From positions 35,360-99,359 of the forward strand of contig NZ_KE387188.1 of NCBI RefSeq assembly GCF_000430665.1: a stretch of DNA of 64,000 nt, given 5' to 3'. Positions 26,412 through 35,102 of this stretch are shown piece after piece. The position numbers and the translations under genes are program-made. Positions within the stretch are counted from its first letter, which is position 1, and every line of letters begins with the position of its first letter. The DNA comes from Aquimarina muelleri DSM 19832. Its GTDB lineage: Bacteria; Bacteroidota; Bacteroidia; Flavobacteriales; Flavobacteriaceae. The notes under the pieces were generated by a model. It worked only from the letters and a program-made list of their open reading frames with translations, was not told where the DNA came from and did no database searches.

Positions 26412-27308
26412 GTGAACAATATTAAGCAATACTTTAGTATCAAAGACCTAGAAAACCTTTGTGGCGTAAAAGCTCACACTATAAGAATTTGGGAAAAAAG
26501 ATATAACTTACTTTCTCCTAACCGCACAGAAACTAATATCAGGACTTATAATTTAGAAAATCTTCAAAAGTTACTTAATGTAACTTATTTGGTAAACAGT
26601 GGCTATAAAATATCCAGAATATCTAAATTAAATAATCAAGAAATTAATGAATATGTAAGAAGTATCGTTTCTGATAATAGTATAAAAAATCAAGCTATTA
26701 ATTCTCTTAAAATTTCAATGTTAAATTATGATCTTGAACTTTTTTCAGAAACTTATGAGCAATTAGCTCGTAAACGAAATTTTAGACAAATCTTCATAGA
26801 TATCTTTATTCCTCTTCTTAAAGAAATAGGGTTATTATGGCAAACCGATACAATAAGCCCATCTCATGAGCATTTTATTACTAATCTTATAAAACAAAAA
26901 CTTTTATTAAATATTGAAAAGTTTCAATATTCTAAACCTACAAAAAAAGAGAAAGCTTTTATCTTGTTTCTGCCTGAAAATGAAATACATGAGTTAGGTT
27001 TATTATATATAAATTATGAGATTCTTTTACACGGATACAAAGCGATTTATCTTGGCCCAAGCATACCTTTAGATAGCTTACCCAATATACTCTCCTTTCA
27101 TGAAAACAGTGTATTTGTTTCTTATTTTACAATTAAACCAGAAAAAGAAAACATCAATGAATACTTAAATGAGTTTAATAAAATTGTTTGTACTGATAAA
27201 CTTAATGAATTTTGGGTATTAGGAAAACAGATATTAAACAGCCCTAAAAGCAGTCAAAAGAATCACCGACATTTTGAATCCATTAATGAATTGATTTCTG
27301 AGCTTTAA
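26412..27308 (+). CDS. MerR-family regulator with B12-binding domain (CarH/LitR-like)
   Basis: Probable cobalamin-dependent repressor of the adjacent carotenoid genes. The longest frame begins at a TTG at 26379, inside the promoter -7 box; I choose the GTG at 26412, which gives 298 residues and the familiar MNNIKQYFSIKDLENL start. Residues 6-75 are a MerR winged helix (HTIRIWEKRYNLLSP). Residues about 95-175 match the helical cap of CarH-type proteins with the W-x9-EH motif (W143, E153-H154), and EIHELG (191-196) is the ExHxxG motif whose H193 would be the lower cobalt ligand. In Thermus CarH the residue after the tryptophan is the histidine that ligates cobalt after light exposure; here it is Q144. 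crtI follows 21 bp downstream. Confidence 0.85.
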   Translation: MNNIKQYFSIKDLENLCGVKAHTIRIWEKRYNLLSPNRTETNIRTYNLENLQKLLNVTYLVNSGYKISRISKLNNQEINEYVRSIVSDNSIKNQAINSLKISMLNYDLELFSETYEQLARKRNFRQIFIDIFIPLLKEIGLLWQTDTISPSHEHFITNLIKQKLLLNIEKFQYSKPTKKEKAFILFLPENEIHELGLLYINYEILLHGYKAIYLGPSIPLDSLPNILSFHENSVFVSYFTIKPEKENINEYLNEFNKIVCTDKLNEFWVLGKQILNSPKSSQKNHRHFESINELISEL

Positions 27309-27329
27309 CTTTGTTAACCATTTTAAATT

Positions 27330-28805
27330 ATGTCTAAAAAAGTAGTAATAATAGGTTCTGGATTTTCATCGCTTTCTGCTTCTTGCTACTTAGCAAAATC
27401 GGGTTTTAATGTAACTATTTATGAAAAAAATGACACTATTGGAGGCCGAGCCAGACAATTTAAAAAAGATGGATTTACTTTCGACATAGGTCCATCTTGG
27501 TATTGGATGCCAGATGTTTTTGAAAGTTTTTTTAGAGACTTTGATAAATCCATATCTGATTTTTACACATTAGACAAGTTAAGCCCTGCATATAAGGTTT
27601 TCTTTAAGAATAATGAAAGTATTACCATAGGTGATTCGTTAGACAAAATATACGACACCTTTGAAATGGAAGAAAAAGGAAGTTCTATCAAGCTAAAAAA
27701 ATTCATTCATATTGCTAAAAATAATTATGAAGTTGCTATAAAAAAACTAGTGTACCGGCCAGGAGTTTCGCCTGCTGAATTAATAACTAAGGAAACTATT
27801 TTAAAAATAGGGCAGTTCTTTAGTACGATCTCAAAGGAAGTCCGAAAGGAATTTAAAAACGAAAAACTAATTCAAATTCTAGAATTCCCCGTTCTCTTTT
27901 TAGGTGCTAAACCCAGTGATACCCCTGCTTTTTATAGCTTTATGAATTATGCTGATTTTGGATTAGGAACATGGCATCCCAAAGGAGGAATGTACCAAGT
28001 AATATTAGGCATGGAGAAATTAGCAAAATCCTTAGGAGTTGTTATTAAAACCAATACTACTGTAGAAAAAATAGAGGTAAAAAACAACAAAACTGTTGGC
28101 GTAATAGTTAATTCAACAAAAATTAAATCCGACACTGTTTTATGTGGTGCAGATTATCATCATGGAGAAACACTCCTAGATAAAGAATATAGACAATATT
28201 CTGAAAAATATTGGAGCAATAAAACTTTTGCTCCTTCCTCTTTATTGTTTTATGTAGGTTTTGACAAAAAATTAAAAAATATAAATCACCATAATTTGTT
28301 TTTTGACACTGATTTTGAAAAACATGCCAAAGAGATCTACGATACCCCTAAATGGCCTGAAAAACCTTTGTTTTATGCAAATTTTACATCTGTGACAGAT
28401 AAAAAATCAGCTCCAGAAGGAATGGAAAATGGTTTTTTTCTAATACCATTAGCTCCAGGAATTGAAGATACAGAGGAATTAAGAGAAATTTATTTTGAAA
28501 AAATAATAACACGTTTTGAAGTACTTACTAAACAAAAAATTAAAAACAACATTATGTTTAAAGAGTCCTTTTGCGTCAAAGATTTTATAAAAGAATATAA
28601 TTCATACAAGGGTAATGCTTATGGAATGGCAAACACATTATTACAAACTGCTTTTCTTAGACCTAAATTAAAAAGTAAAAAGGTGAAAGATTTATTTTTC
28701 ACAGGACAACTTAGTGTTCCTGGGCCAGGAGTTCCCCCTTCTTTAATATCAGGGAAACTAGTTGCAGGATTAATTGAAAATCAATACAAACAGTATAAAA
28801 AATGA
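27330..28805 (+). CDS. crtI: Phytoene desaturase CrtI
   Basis: FAD-dependent desaturase that converts phytoene to lycopene at the membrane. At 491 residues it is full length. The N-terminal Rossmann motif is VVIIGSGFSSLSASCYL (G9-x-G11, the third glycine replaced by S14), E32 binds the ribose, and GGRARQFKKDGFTFDIGPSW is the family's signature. The C-terminal bacterial phytoene desaturase segment FFTGQLSVPGPGVPPSLISGK (FAD/substrate closure) is intact. It is the second gene of merR-crtI-crtB-crtZ, with small gaps on one strand. The number of desaturation steps cannot be predicted. Confidence 0.95.
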   Translation: MSKKVVIIGSGFSSLSASCYLAKSGFNVTIYEKNDTIGGRARQFKKDGFTFDIGPSWYWMPDVFESFFRDFDKSISDFYTLDKLSPAYKVFFKNNESITIGDSLDKIYDTFEMEEKGSSIKLKKFIHIAKNNYEVAIKKLVYRPGVSPAELITKETILKIGQFFSTISKEVRKEFKNEKLIQILEFPVLFLGAKPSDTPAFYSFMNYADFGLGTWHPKGGMYQVILGMEKLAKSLGVVIKTNTTVEKIEVKNNKTVGVIVNSTKIKSDTVLCGADYHHGETLLDKEYRQYSEKYWSNKTFAPSSLLFYVGFDKKLKNINHHNLFFDTDFEKHAKEIYDTPKWPEKPLFYANFTSVTDKKSAPEGMENGFFLIPLAPGIEDTEELREIYFEKIITRFEVLTKQKIKNNIMFKESFCVKDFIKEYNSYKGNAYGMANTLLQTAFLRPKLKSKKVKDLFFTGQLSVPGPGVPPSLISGKLVAGLIENQYKQYKK

Positions 28806-28860
28806 AAATTAATTAAAATGTAAAACAGCAAATCATAAAAAAACTATAAACCCCATCTCT

Positions 28861-29700
28861 ATGAAATCTATTTTTGATACCGTATCTTATAGTTGTAGTA
28901 AAATTGTAACTAATTCCTACAGCACTTCCTTTTCATTAGCATCAAAAATGCTTTCTAACTCTATACGGCAAGATATTTATAATATTTATGGATTTGTAAG
29001 ATTTGCAGACGAGATTGTAGATACATTTCATGATTATAATAAAGAAAGGTTATTTAATGATTTTGAAAAAGAAATGTACAAAGCTATTAAATACAAAATC
29101 AGCCTTAACCCTATTTTAAACGCTTTTCAAAAAACAGTACATCAATACAATATTGATATTGAACTATATGAAGCTTTTATGAAAAGTATGCGGCTAGATC
29201 TTTATAAAACCAAATATTTAACAGATCAAGAATACAAAGAATATATTTATGGTTCTGCAGACGTAGTTGGATTAATGTGTCTAAAAGTTTTTGTAAACGG
29301 AAATAAGAAAAAATATAATGAATTAAAACAGAGTGCTATGCACTTAGGCTCTGCTTTTCAGAAAGTTAATTTTTTAAGAGATTTAAAATCTGATTATGAA
29401 GATCTTGATCGAACTTATTTTCCTAACACAAATCTAAATCAACTTGATGAAAAATCTAAGCTTAGGATTATCAATGAAATAGAAGAGGATTTTAATAAAG
29501 CTCTAAATGGCATTCTACAATTACCTATTGAAGCTAAATTTGGAGTATACACTGCTTATGTCTATTACAAAAAACTATTAAACAAGTTAAAAAAAACACC
29601 ATCTTTAGAAATAAAAAATACACGTATCCGAGTTTCTAATTATCAAAAATTTGGACTGCTAGCGAAGTCATATTTAGATTATAGATTGAATTTAATTTAA
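28861..29700 (+). CDS. crtB: Phytoene synthase CrtB
   Basis: Condenses two geranylgeranyl diphosphates head-to-head into phytoene, the entry to carotenoid synthesis. The 279-residue protein has the first aspartate-rich motif FADEIVDTFHD (D50, D54), a GSADVVGLMCL segment and the second aspartate-rich motif NFLRDLKSDYEDLDR (D174, D178), which hold the Mg-diphosphates. The N-terminus (SYSTSFSLASKML) matches the family's substrate-contacting helix. It lies 55 bp after crtI in the same operon. Confidence 0.95.
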   Translation: MKSIFDTVSYSCSKIVTNSYSTSFSLASKMLSNSIRQDIYNIYGFVRFADEIVDTFHDYNKERLFNDFEKEMYKAIKYKISLNPILNAFQKTVHQYNIDIELYEAFMKSMRLDLYKTKYLTDQEYKEYIYGSADVVGLMCLKVFVNGNKKKYNELKQSAMHLGSAFQKVNFLRDLKSDYEDLDRTYFPNTNLNQLDEKSKLRIINEIEEDFNKALNGILQLPIEAKFGVYTAYVYYKKLLNKLKKTPSLEIKNTRIRVSNYQKFGLLAKSYLDYRLNLI

Positions 29701-29703
29701 TCC

Positions 29704-29711
29704 TATTTTTG
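29704..29711 (+). promoter_or_regulatory. Possible internal -7 element before crtZ
   Basis: TATTTTTG matches TAnnTTTG 17 bp before the GTG start of crtZ. The nearest upstream TTG (29686-29688) is only 15 bp away, shorter than the usual 18-20, so this may be a chance match in AT-rich DNA. Confidence 0.25.
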
Positions 29712-29727
29712 TGTAAAAATTTATACT

Positions 29728-30177
29728 GTGAAAATATTAATTCAAATATTCATTTTTTTAGCTACATTTTCTATAATGGAATTTATGGCATGGTTCTCTC
29801 ATAAATATATTATGCATGGTTTTTTATGGTCATTACATAAGGATCACCACCATAAAGATCACAATAGTTGGTGGGAGCGTAATGATTTTTTCTTTGTTTT
29901 TTATGCTATTGTAAGCATGTCTTGTATTTTACTTCATGATTCTCAAAGTTTCTGGATAGGCAGACCAATAGGGTTTGGTATTTTAGCATACGGAATTGCT
30001 TATTTTATGGTCCATGATATTTTTATTCACCAACGATTTAAACTTTTCAGAAATGTAAATAACCGATATGCAAAAGGAGTTAGGAGAGCTCATAAAATGC
30101 ATCACAAAAATATAGGAAAAGAAAAAGGGGAATGTTTCGGCATGTTATTAGTTCCTTTTAAATATTTCAAAAAATAG
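29728..30177 (+). CDS. crtZ: Beta-carotene hydroxylase CrtZ
   Basis: Di-iron membrane hydroxylase that adds 3-hydroxyl groups to the beta-ionone rings, giving zeaxanthin. The 149-residue protein has all four histidine boxes of the CrtZ/fatty acid hydroxylase family: H25-x4-H30, H37-x2-H40-H41, H96-x4-H101 and H122-x2-H125-H126. Hydrophobic helices lie near 5-22, 55-72 and 82-97. The start is a GTG at 29728, 27 bp after crtB. It needs beta-carotene, so a lycopene cyclase must be elsewhere; none is in this window. Confidence 0.93.
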   Translation: MKILIQIFIFLATFSIMEFMAWFSHKYIMHGFLWSLHKDHHHKDHNSWWERNDFFFVFYAIVSMSCILLHDSQSFWIGRPIGFGILAYGIAYFMVHDIFIHQRFKLFRNVNNRYAKGVRRAHKMHHKNIGKEKGECFGMLLVPFKYFKK

Positions 30178-30193
30178 ATATAGAACAATAGCA

Positions 30194-30754
30194 CTATTCT
30201 TCTAACAATGCATCTATAGTCTGTCTTACCTTAGAGCTATCCCAATCCGCAGCACCCACTTTATCTATTATAATATCTCCTTTTTTATTTATTAAATATG
30301 TCGCTGGTATAGTTTTACTTACAAAAGGTTTTGGATGTTCTGACAAAGATCTGTATATCGGATAATAGTAACTTTTATTTTTCATAAACTTATTAATTTC
30401 TGGGTCATCATCTGTAGTTACAAAAAGAAACACCACCTTATCTTTGTAGTCGTTATATAGATTTTGCAAAGAAGGCATTTCGGCAATACATGGCGGGCAC
30501 CATGTCGCCCAATAATTAATTAAAATAACTTTTCCTTTAGCTGTATCAAAATTAATAGACTCGGTATTTACACCATGTAATTTCCAATCATAAGATACCA
30601 CTTTTGCTCTTTCCTCTACCTCTACTACTCCTGGACTAAAAGAAAAAATCCTAGTTAAAAATATTTGCATCATACCTCTTGTATTAGGTATAAAAAACAA
30701 AATCAGTATGATTACAAAAATTACATTGGAAATATTCTTTTTATTAAATTTCAT
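30194..30754 (-). CDS. TlpA-like membrane-anchored thioredoxin-fold protein
   Basis: Periplasmic thiol-disulfide protein of 186 residues, anchored by an N-terminal helix (about 10-24). The redox motif WATWCPPC (C86, C89) is intact, followed by the helix IAEMPSLQNLYNDY, and SKTIPATYLINKKGDIIID carries the cis-proline of the thioredoxin fold. It probably reduces disulfides, for example in cytochrome c maturation or envelope repair. It converges on crtZ with a 16-bp gap and is not part of the carotenoid operon. Confidence 0.87.
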   Translation of the reverse strand: MKFNKKNISNVIFVIILILFFIPNTRGMMQIFLTRIFSFSPGVVEVEERAKVVSYDWKLHGVNTESINFDTAKGKVILINYWATWCPPCIAEMPSLQNLYNDYKDKVVFLFVTTDDDPEINKFMKNKSYYYPIYRSLSEHPKPFVSKTIPATYLINKKGDIIIDKVGAADWDSSKVRQTIDALLEE

Positions 30755-31160
30755 ATATTTCTTTTAAGGTTATTCTGCGTTTGGTTTGTCCTAAAATCCT
30801 TAACAACTTACAAAACTATATAAATAATATATAAAACTACCTAAGTAGTTTTATATATTAAACTATAAAGGATAAAAACCTAATCCTAAATTAATAAAGC
30901 GTGAAATGGCTTTACAAATATCACTACTGTTTTTGTCTAATATTCAATAAAAAAACTCTATCGGGTTACTTTCTAAAAAAGTCTTCTCCTGATAATTGAA
31001 TCCCATTAAATACTATTCACTAAAACTAATTAATATTTCCAATAATACCATCTGCTGTAATCATTATCGTAAATGTTCTTGTCGAGATTAACAAAACCAC
31101 CTTTATAGTTTTATCCTGTATTTAAAATTAGTGAATTTAAACTAACAACAAGAGGTATTC
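30755..31160 (-). other. Intergenic region with a long perfect hairpin
   Basis: No gene found. A perfect 16-bp-arm hairpin, TAATATATAAAACTAC (30825-30840) / GTAGTTTTATATATTA (30845-30860) with loop CTAA, lies in the middle. It may terminate transcripts from the Crp-like gene, though the T-run is weak. The remainder shows nothing I can support. Confidence 0.5.
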
Positions 31161-31316
31161 CTAGCAGTTACAAACCACACCAAATGTTAAAATTAGATTC
31201 GACAGACATATTATTAGATTGATCATTATTACAGAAAAGAAGCGACAGATCAAACCACCAAAAACTCCCACAATTACGTTTTTGTTTTTATAGTTATTAT
31301 ACAAAGTATCTACCAT
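31161..31316 (-). CDS. Possible 51-residue membrane micro-protein
   Basis: An ATG frame on the same strand as the Crp-like gene begins 25 bp after its stop. The product (51 residues) starts MVDTLYNNYKNKNVIVGVFG and then has a long hydrophobic stretch with several cysteines, so it could be a single-pass membrane peptide. There is no homology I recognise, and the run could be chance in AT-rich DNA. Listed because strand and spacing fit an operon. Confidence 0.22.
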   Translation of the reverse strand: MVDTLYNNYKNKNVIVGVFGGLICRFFSVIMINLIICLSNLILTFGVVCNC

Positions 31317-31341
31317 AATAAAATATTAGACACCTAAAGCA

Positions 31342-32010
31342 CTAAGCAACATTTTTTAATCGAATTTTTTTTCTATTAAACTCAATAATATTAGATTCTT
31401 TTAATTCATTTAGAATAATATTTAAAGTAGGCCTTGAAGTTCCTATAAGATTAGCTATATCTTTTTGAGTATAAGGATGCTCTATTACCATATCACCTGT
31501 GTCTGGACAACAATATCCGTAATCTTCTTTAAGTTCGTTTAAAAACTCTAACAATCTTGTCTTAGTATCTTTAAAAAGAAGTAATTGTAATCTTCTTTCT
31601 AAACGTTTGAAACGCATACCTATAAATTTATAAATTTTTAAGCTAAATGATTGATTATCCTGCATGAGTCCATGCATTGTTCCTACTCCAATTGGGCATA
31701 TAGAAGTAGTATTATCTAGAGATTGTGCAAACTCTGTTCTTTTATTTTCTCCTAAAATAGCTTTTTCTCCAAAAACCTCTCCTCTTATTAAAATTGCTTT
31801 TATTATCTCGTAACCATCATCTGCATAGCATCCTATTTTTACCTTTCCTCGCTCAATAAGATATACTTTATTTGCAGAATCTTCTTCAAAATAGATATAA
31901 TCATTTTTTCTATAGGCATGAAAATTATGATCTTCTTTATATCTTTTAAATTTATGAGGGCATAATAATTTAAGGAGATTTGCATCCTCAAAAAACCAGA
32001 TAGTACGCAT
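31342..32010 (-). CDS. Crp/Fnr family transcriptional regulator
   Basis: DNA-binding regulator of 222 residues: N-terminal cyclic-nucleotide-binding beta-roll (about 28-125; KVYLIERGKVKIGCYADDGYE, GEVFGEKAILGE), the long dimer helix (about 130-165) and a C-terminal winged helix with YTQKDIANLIGTSRPTLNIILNELK as the recognition region (about 178-203). There is no Fnr-type N-terminal four-cysteine cluster, so it is not an obvious oxygen sensor; the ligand is unknown. It is divergent from the double-glycine peptide gene at 32265, with a 254-bp shared regulatory region. Confidence 0.9.
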   Translation of the reverse strand: MRTIWFFEDANLLKLLCPHKFKRYKEDHNFHAYRKNDYIYFEEDSANKVYLIERGKVKIGCYADDGYEIIKAILIRGEVFGEKAILGENKRTEFAQSLDNTTSICPIGVGTMHGLMQDNQSFSLKIYKFIGMRFKRLERRLQLLLFKDTKTRLLEFLNELKEDYGYCCPDTGDMVIEHPYTQKDIANLIGTSRPTLNIILNELKESNIIEFNRKKIRLKNVA

Positions 32011-32264
32011 GCCATTTATCTTTTATAAGATTAGTCTCATTATTTAGTTCGTAAAACGATGAAAATTCTTACATTATTGTATAAAAAAACCTTCCAACTA
32101 TATAATACTAAATTATATATAAGTCCTCATGTATAAAAAAACGTGTATTTTTTATCTATACTTCATAAAGTAATTATAATAAACTAAAAAAATGTAACTT
32201 TATAAGCATACTCATTCCCTGAGAGTTGTATTTAGTTCGGGGTTCTATATTACACAAAAACAAT

Positions 32265-32447
32265 ATGAAAAAAACAATTCTAAACTTAGGAAAATGCTTG
32301 TCTAAAGCAGAACAAAGAACAATAAATGGAGGAGGTTCTTGTAGCGGTTACAATGGTCCAATTATAGTTACATGTGCACAATATGAGGAACTACCGCCAC
32401 AATACAAGGGCTGTGTTTTAGTGCATTCTGACTGTTTTCCTCAATAA
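32265..32447 (+). CDS. Double-glycine-leader peptide, putative bacteriocin or signalling peptide
   Basis: A 60-residue peptide with a leader of the double-glycine type: MKKTILNLGKCLSKAEQRT followed by INGG, with the expected cut after G23. The 37-residue core has four cysteines (26, 37, 50, 57) and ends CFPQ, so disulfides or modification are possible. The frame extends upstream to a TTG at 32226, but the ATG at 32265 gives the classic leader. It has its own terminator and stands between a divergent Crp-like gene and convergent aconitase. No peptidase-containing ABC exporter, immunity gene or modifying enzyme lies in the window, so export must use distant genes. Similar leaders are common in Flavobacteriia; the core is not one I recognise. 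Confidence 0.72.
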   Translation: MKKTILNLGKCLSKAEQRTINGGGSCSGYNGPIIVTCAQYEELPPQYKGCVLVHSDCFPQ

Positions 32448-32460
32448 TTAAGGTATTATA

Positions 32461-32506
32461 AAAAACAAACTCCTAAAGATAAATCTTTAGGAGTTTGTTT
32501 TTTTAT
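32461..32506. terminator. Bidirectional terminator between peptide gene and aconitase
   Basis: Perfect 19-bp arms (32461-32479 and 32484-32502) with a four-base TAAA loop and A/T tails on both sides, 13 bp after the peptide stop and 15 bp before the aconitase stop. Confidence 0.88.
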
Positions 32507-32521
32507 ATAGGTTCTAGTTAT

Positions 32522-34792
32522 TTATTGATTATTTTGTTTTTTAATCAAATTTAATGCGGAACCTTCTTTAAACCATTCTATTTGAGGATTATTATAAGTA
32601 TGATTTAACATCACATTATCTTTAGATCCATCTGCATGAACAATTTCTAATGTTAACTGTTTTCCTGATGCAAATTGATCAAGATCTGTAAAATTAAAAG
32701 TATCATCCTCCTGTATCAAGTCATAATCATTTTCATTAACAAACGTTAATCCAAGCATTCCTTGTTTTTTAAGGTTTGTTTCATGTATACGAGCAAATGA
32801 CTTTACAATTACTGCACACACCCCTAAGTGACGTGGCTCCATTGCTGCATGCTCTCGTGATGATCCTTCTCCATAGTTATGATCTCCTACAACAATAGTT
32901 GGTACTCCTGCTGCTTTATATGCTCTAGCTGTATCTGGTACACCACCAAACTCTCCTGTTAATTGATTCTTAACAAAGTTTGTTTTTTTACCAAATGCAT
33001 TTACCGCTCCAATTAAACAGTTATTAGAAATATTATCTAAGTGTCCTCTATAACGCAACCATGGCCCTGCCATAGAAATATGATCTGTAGTACACTTACC
33101 AAATGCTTTTATAAGTAATTTAGCTCCTTTAATCTCTCTACCTATTGGCTCAAATGGTGTTAATAGTTGTAATCTTTCTGAGGTTGGACTTACTTTTACT
33201 TCTACACCACTACCATCTTCTACTGGAGCTAAGTATCCATTATCTTTCACTTCAAACCCTTTTGGAGGTAATTCCCATCCTTTTGGTTCGTCGAACATTA
33301 CTTCTTCGCCGTTTTCATTAATTAGCTTATCTGTTAATGGATTGAAATCTAACCGCCCTGCTACAGCAATTGCAGCAGTTAATTCTGGTGACGCAACAAA
33401 AGCGTGTGTATTAGGGTTACCATCTGCACGCTTAGCAAAGTTTCTATTAAAAGAGTGTACAATACTATTTTTTGGAGCATTTTTAGGATCATTATACCTT
33501 GCCCATTGTCCAATACAAGGTCCGCAAGCATTCGTAAATATTTTTGCATCTAGTTTTTCAAATATCCCAAGAATACCGTCTCTATCTGCTGTATATCTTA
33601 CTTGTTCAGAACCTGGGTTAATCCCTAATTCTGCTTTCATTTTTAAACCTTTATCTAATGCTTGTTGTGCAATTGAAGAGGCGCGAGATAAATCTTCGTA
33701 AGAAGAGTTTGTACAAGATCCTATTAATCCCCATTCTACTTGAATTGGCCAATCATTTGCTTTTGCCTTTTCTGTCATTTCATCACCAACTGTTGTTGAT
33801 AAATCTGGTGTAAAAGGTCCATTTAATAATGGCCCTAATTCAGATAAGTTAATTTCGATTACTTGATCAAAATAGTTTTCTGGATTTGCATAAACTTCAG
33901 CATCTCCTGTCAGGTGTTCTTTTACTTTATTAGCAGCATCTGCTACTTCTGCTCTTTCTGTGGCCCGTAAATAGCGTTCCATAGATTCATCATAACCAAA
34001 AGTAGATGTTGTAGCACCAATTTCGGCACCCATATTACAAATAGTTCCTTTTCCTGTACACGACATGGATGTTGCCCCTGGTCCAAAATATTCTACTATA
34101 GCACCAGTTCCTCCTTTTACAGTAAGAATTTCTGCTACTTTTAAGATTACATCCTTAGGTGCTGTCCAACCAGATAATTTTCCTGTTAATTTCACACCTA
34201 TTAATTTAGGAAACTTTAATTCCCATGCCATACCTGCCATTACATCTACAGCATCTGCTCCACCAACACCAATTGCAACCATTCCTAAACCACCTGCGTT
34301 CACAGTGTGAGAATCTGTTCCAATCATCATCCCTCCAGGAAAAGCATAGTTTTCTAACACTACTTGATGAATAATACCTGCTCCTGGTTTCCAGAATCCA
34401 ATTCCATATTTATCTGACACAGATTCTAAGAAGCTAAACACCTCACTACTGATGTCATTAGCATTTTTCAAATCTTTTACTGCTCCTTCTTTTGCTTGTA
34501 TTAAGTGATCACAGTGTACTGTTGTTGGCACTGCTACTTTAGTTTTTCCTGCCTGCATAAACTGCAGCAATGCCATTTGTGCAGTTGCATCTTGACAAGC
34601 GATACGGTCTGGTGCAAAATCAACATAATCTTTACCCCGTTCGAATGCTTTTTTTGTATTTACATCCCATAGGTGTGAATATAAAATTTTCTCTGCCAAT
34701 GTTAAAGGTTTACCTGTAACTTCTCGTGCTGTATTAACACGATCTGCTACCTGATCATACACCTTTTTTATCATATCGATATCAAATGCCAT
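32522..34792 (-). CDS. acn: Aconitate hydratase
   Basis: TCA-cycle enzyme isomerising citrate and isocitrate. The 756-residue protein is of the mitochondrial-type aconitase usual in Bacteroidota (shorter than AcnA of E. coli). It has the 4Fe-4S ligands in GLIGSCTNSSYED and FTNACGPCIGQW, and active-site segments GTDSHTVNAGGLGMVAIGVGGAD, SFNRNFAKRADGNPNTHAFVASPE and, in the C-terminal swivel domain, DHNYGEGSSREHAAMEPRHLG. It is monocistronic, with a -7-like box TATTTTTG at 34824-34831 (minus strand), 31 bp before the start. Confidence 0.96.
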   Translation of the reverse strand: MAFDIDMIKKVYDQVADRVNTAREVTGKPLTLAEKILYSHLWDVNTKKAFERGKDYVDFAPDRIACQDATAQMALLQFMQAGKTKVAVPTTVHCDHLIQAKEGAVKDLKNANDISSEVFSFLESVSDKYGIGFWKPGAGIIHQVVLENYAFPGGMMIGTDSHTVNAGGLGMVAIGVGGADAVDVMAGMAWELKFPKLIGVKLTGKLSGWTAPKDVILKVAEILTVKGGTGAIVEYFGPGATSMSCTGKGTICNMGAEIGATTSTFGYDESMERYLRATERAEVADAANKVKEHLTGDAEVYANPENYFDQVIEINLSELGPLLNGPFTPDLSTTVGDEMTEKAKANDWPIQVEWGLIGSCTNSSYEDLSRASSIAQQALDKGLKMKAELGINPGSEQVRYTADRDGILGIFEKLDAKIFTNACGPCIGQWARYNDPKNAPKNSIVHSFNRNFAKRADGNPNTHAFVASPELTAAIAVAGRLDFNPLTDKLINENGEEVMFDEPKGWELPPKGFEVKDNGYLAPVEDGSGVEVKVSPTSERLQLLTPFEPIGREIKGAKLLIKAFGKCTTDHISMAGPWLRYRGHLDNISNNCLIGAVNAFGKKTNFVKNQLTGEFGGVPDTARAYKAAGVPTIVVGDHNYGEGSSREHAAMEPRHLGVCAVIVKSFARIHETNLKKQGMLGLTFVNENDYDLIQEDDTFNFTDLDQFASGKQLTLEIVHADGSKDNVMLNHTYNNPQIEWFKEGSALNLIKKQNNQ

Positions 34793-35102
34793 ATCTATTT
34801 TTTTTAAGTATTGAAAACTCCTGCAAAAATACGAATTTTAAAGGATTTTCTTAAATGATTATATCTAATACTCTGTTTTTGCATTTTTAGAAAAATAAGG
34901 GCGGTGATTTATTGAATTTGATAATTTTAAATTATCAAATTCAATAAATCACTAAAAATTAAGACAAGAAAAAGTTTCTATATTAATTTAACTTACGAAA
35001 ACGTTATAGTGGCTTAAAAAAATAAGAGTAAAAAGATAGGAATAAAAAAAGGTAAAGCTATACAACTCCACCTTTTACAATTCTAAAACTATTTAAAAAA
35101 AT
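34793..35102 (-). other. Intergenic region with a -7-type box and a large palindrome
   Basis: 310 bp without a gene. It holds the candidate aconitase -7 box (34824-34831, minus strand, no -33 TTG) and the 49-bp palindrome at 34904-34952. The rest shows nothing recognisable. Confidence 0.5.
34904..34952. repeat. 49-bp perfect palindrome upstream of aconitase
   Basis: Arms of 24 bp (34904-34927 and 34929-34952) are exact reverse complements around a single T (34928). The left arm reads GTGATTTATTGAATTTGATA and four more bases. It is AT-rich throughout, lacks a following T-run, and lies 111 bp before the aconitase start and 151 bp past the next gene's stop, so a simple terminator role is doubtful. 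Confidence 0.8.
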
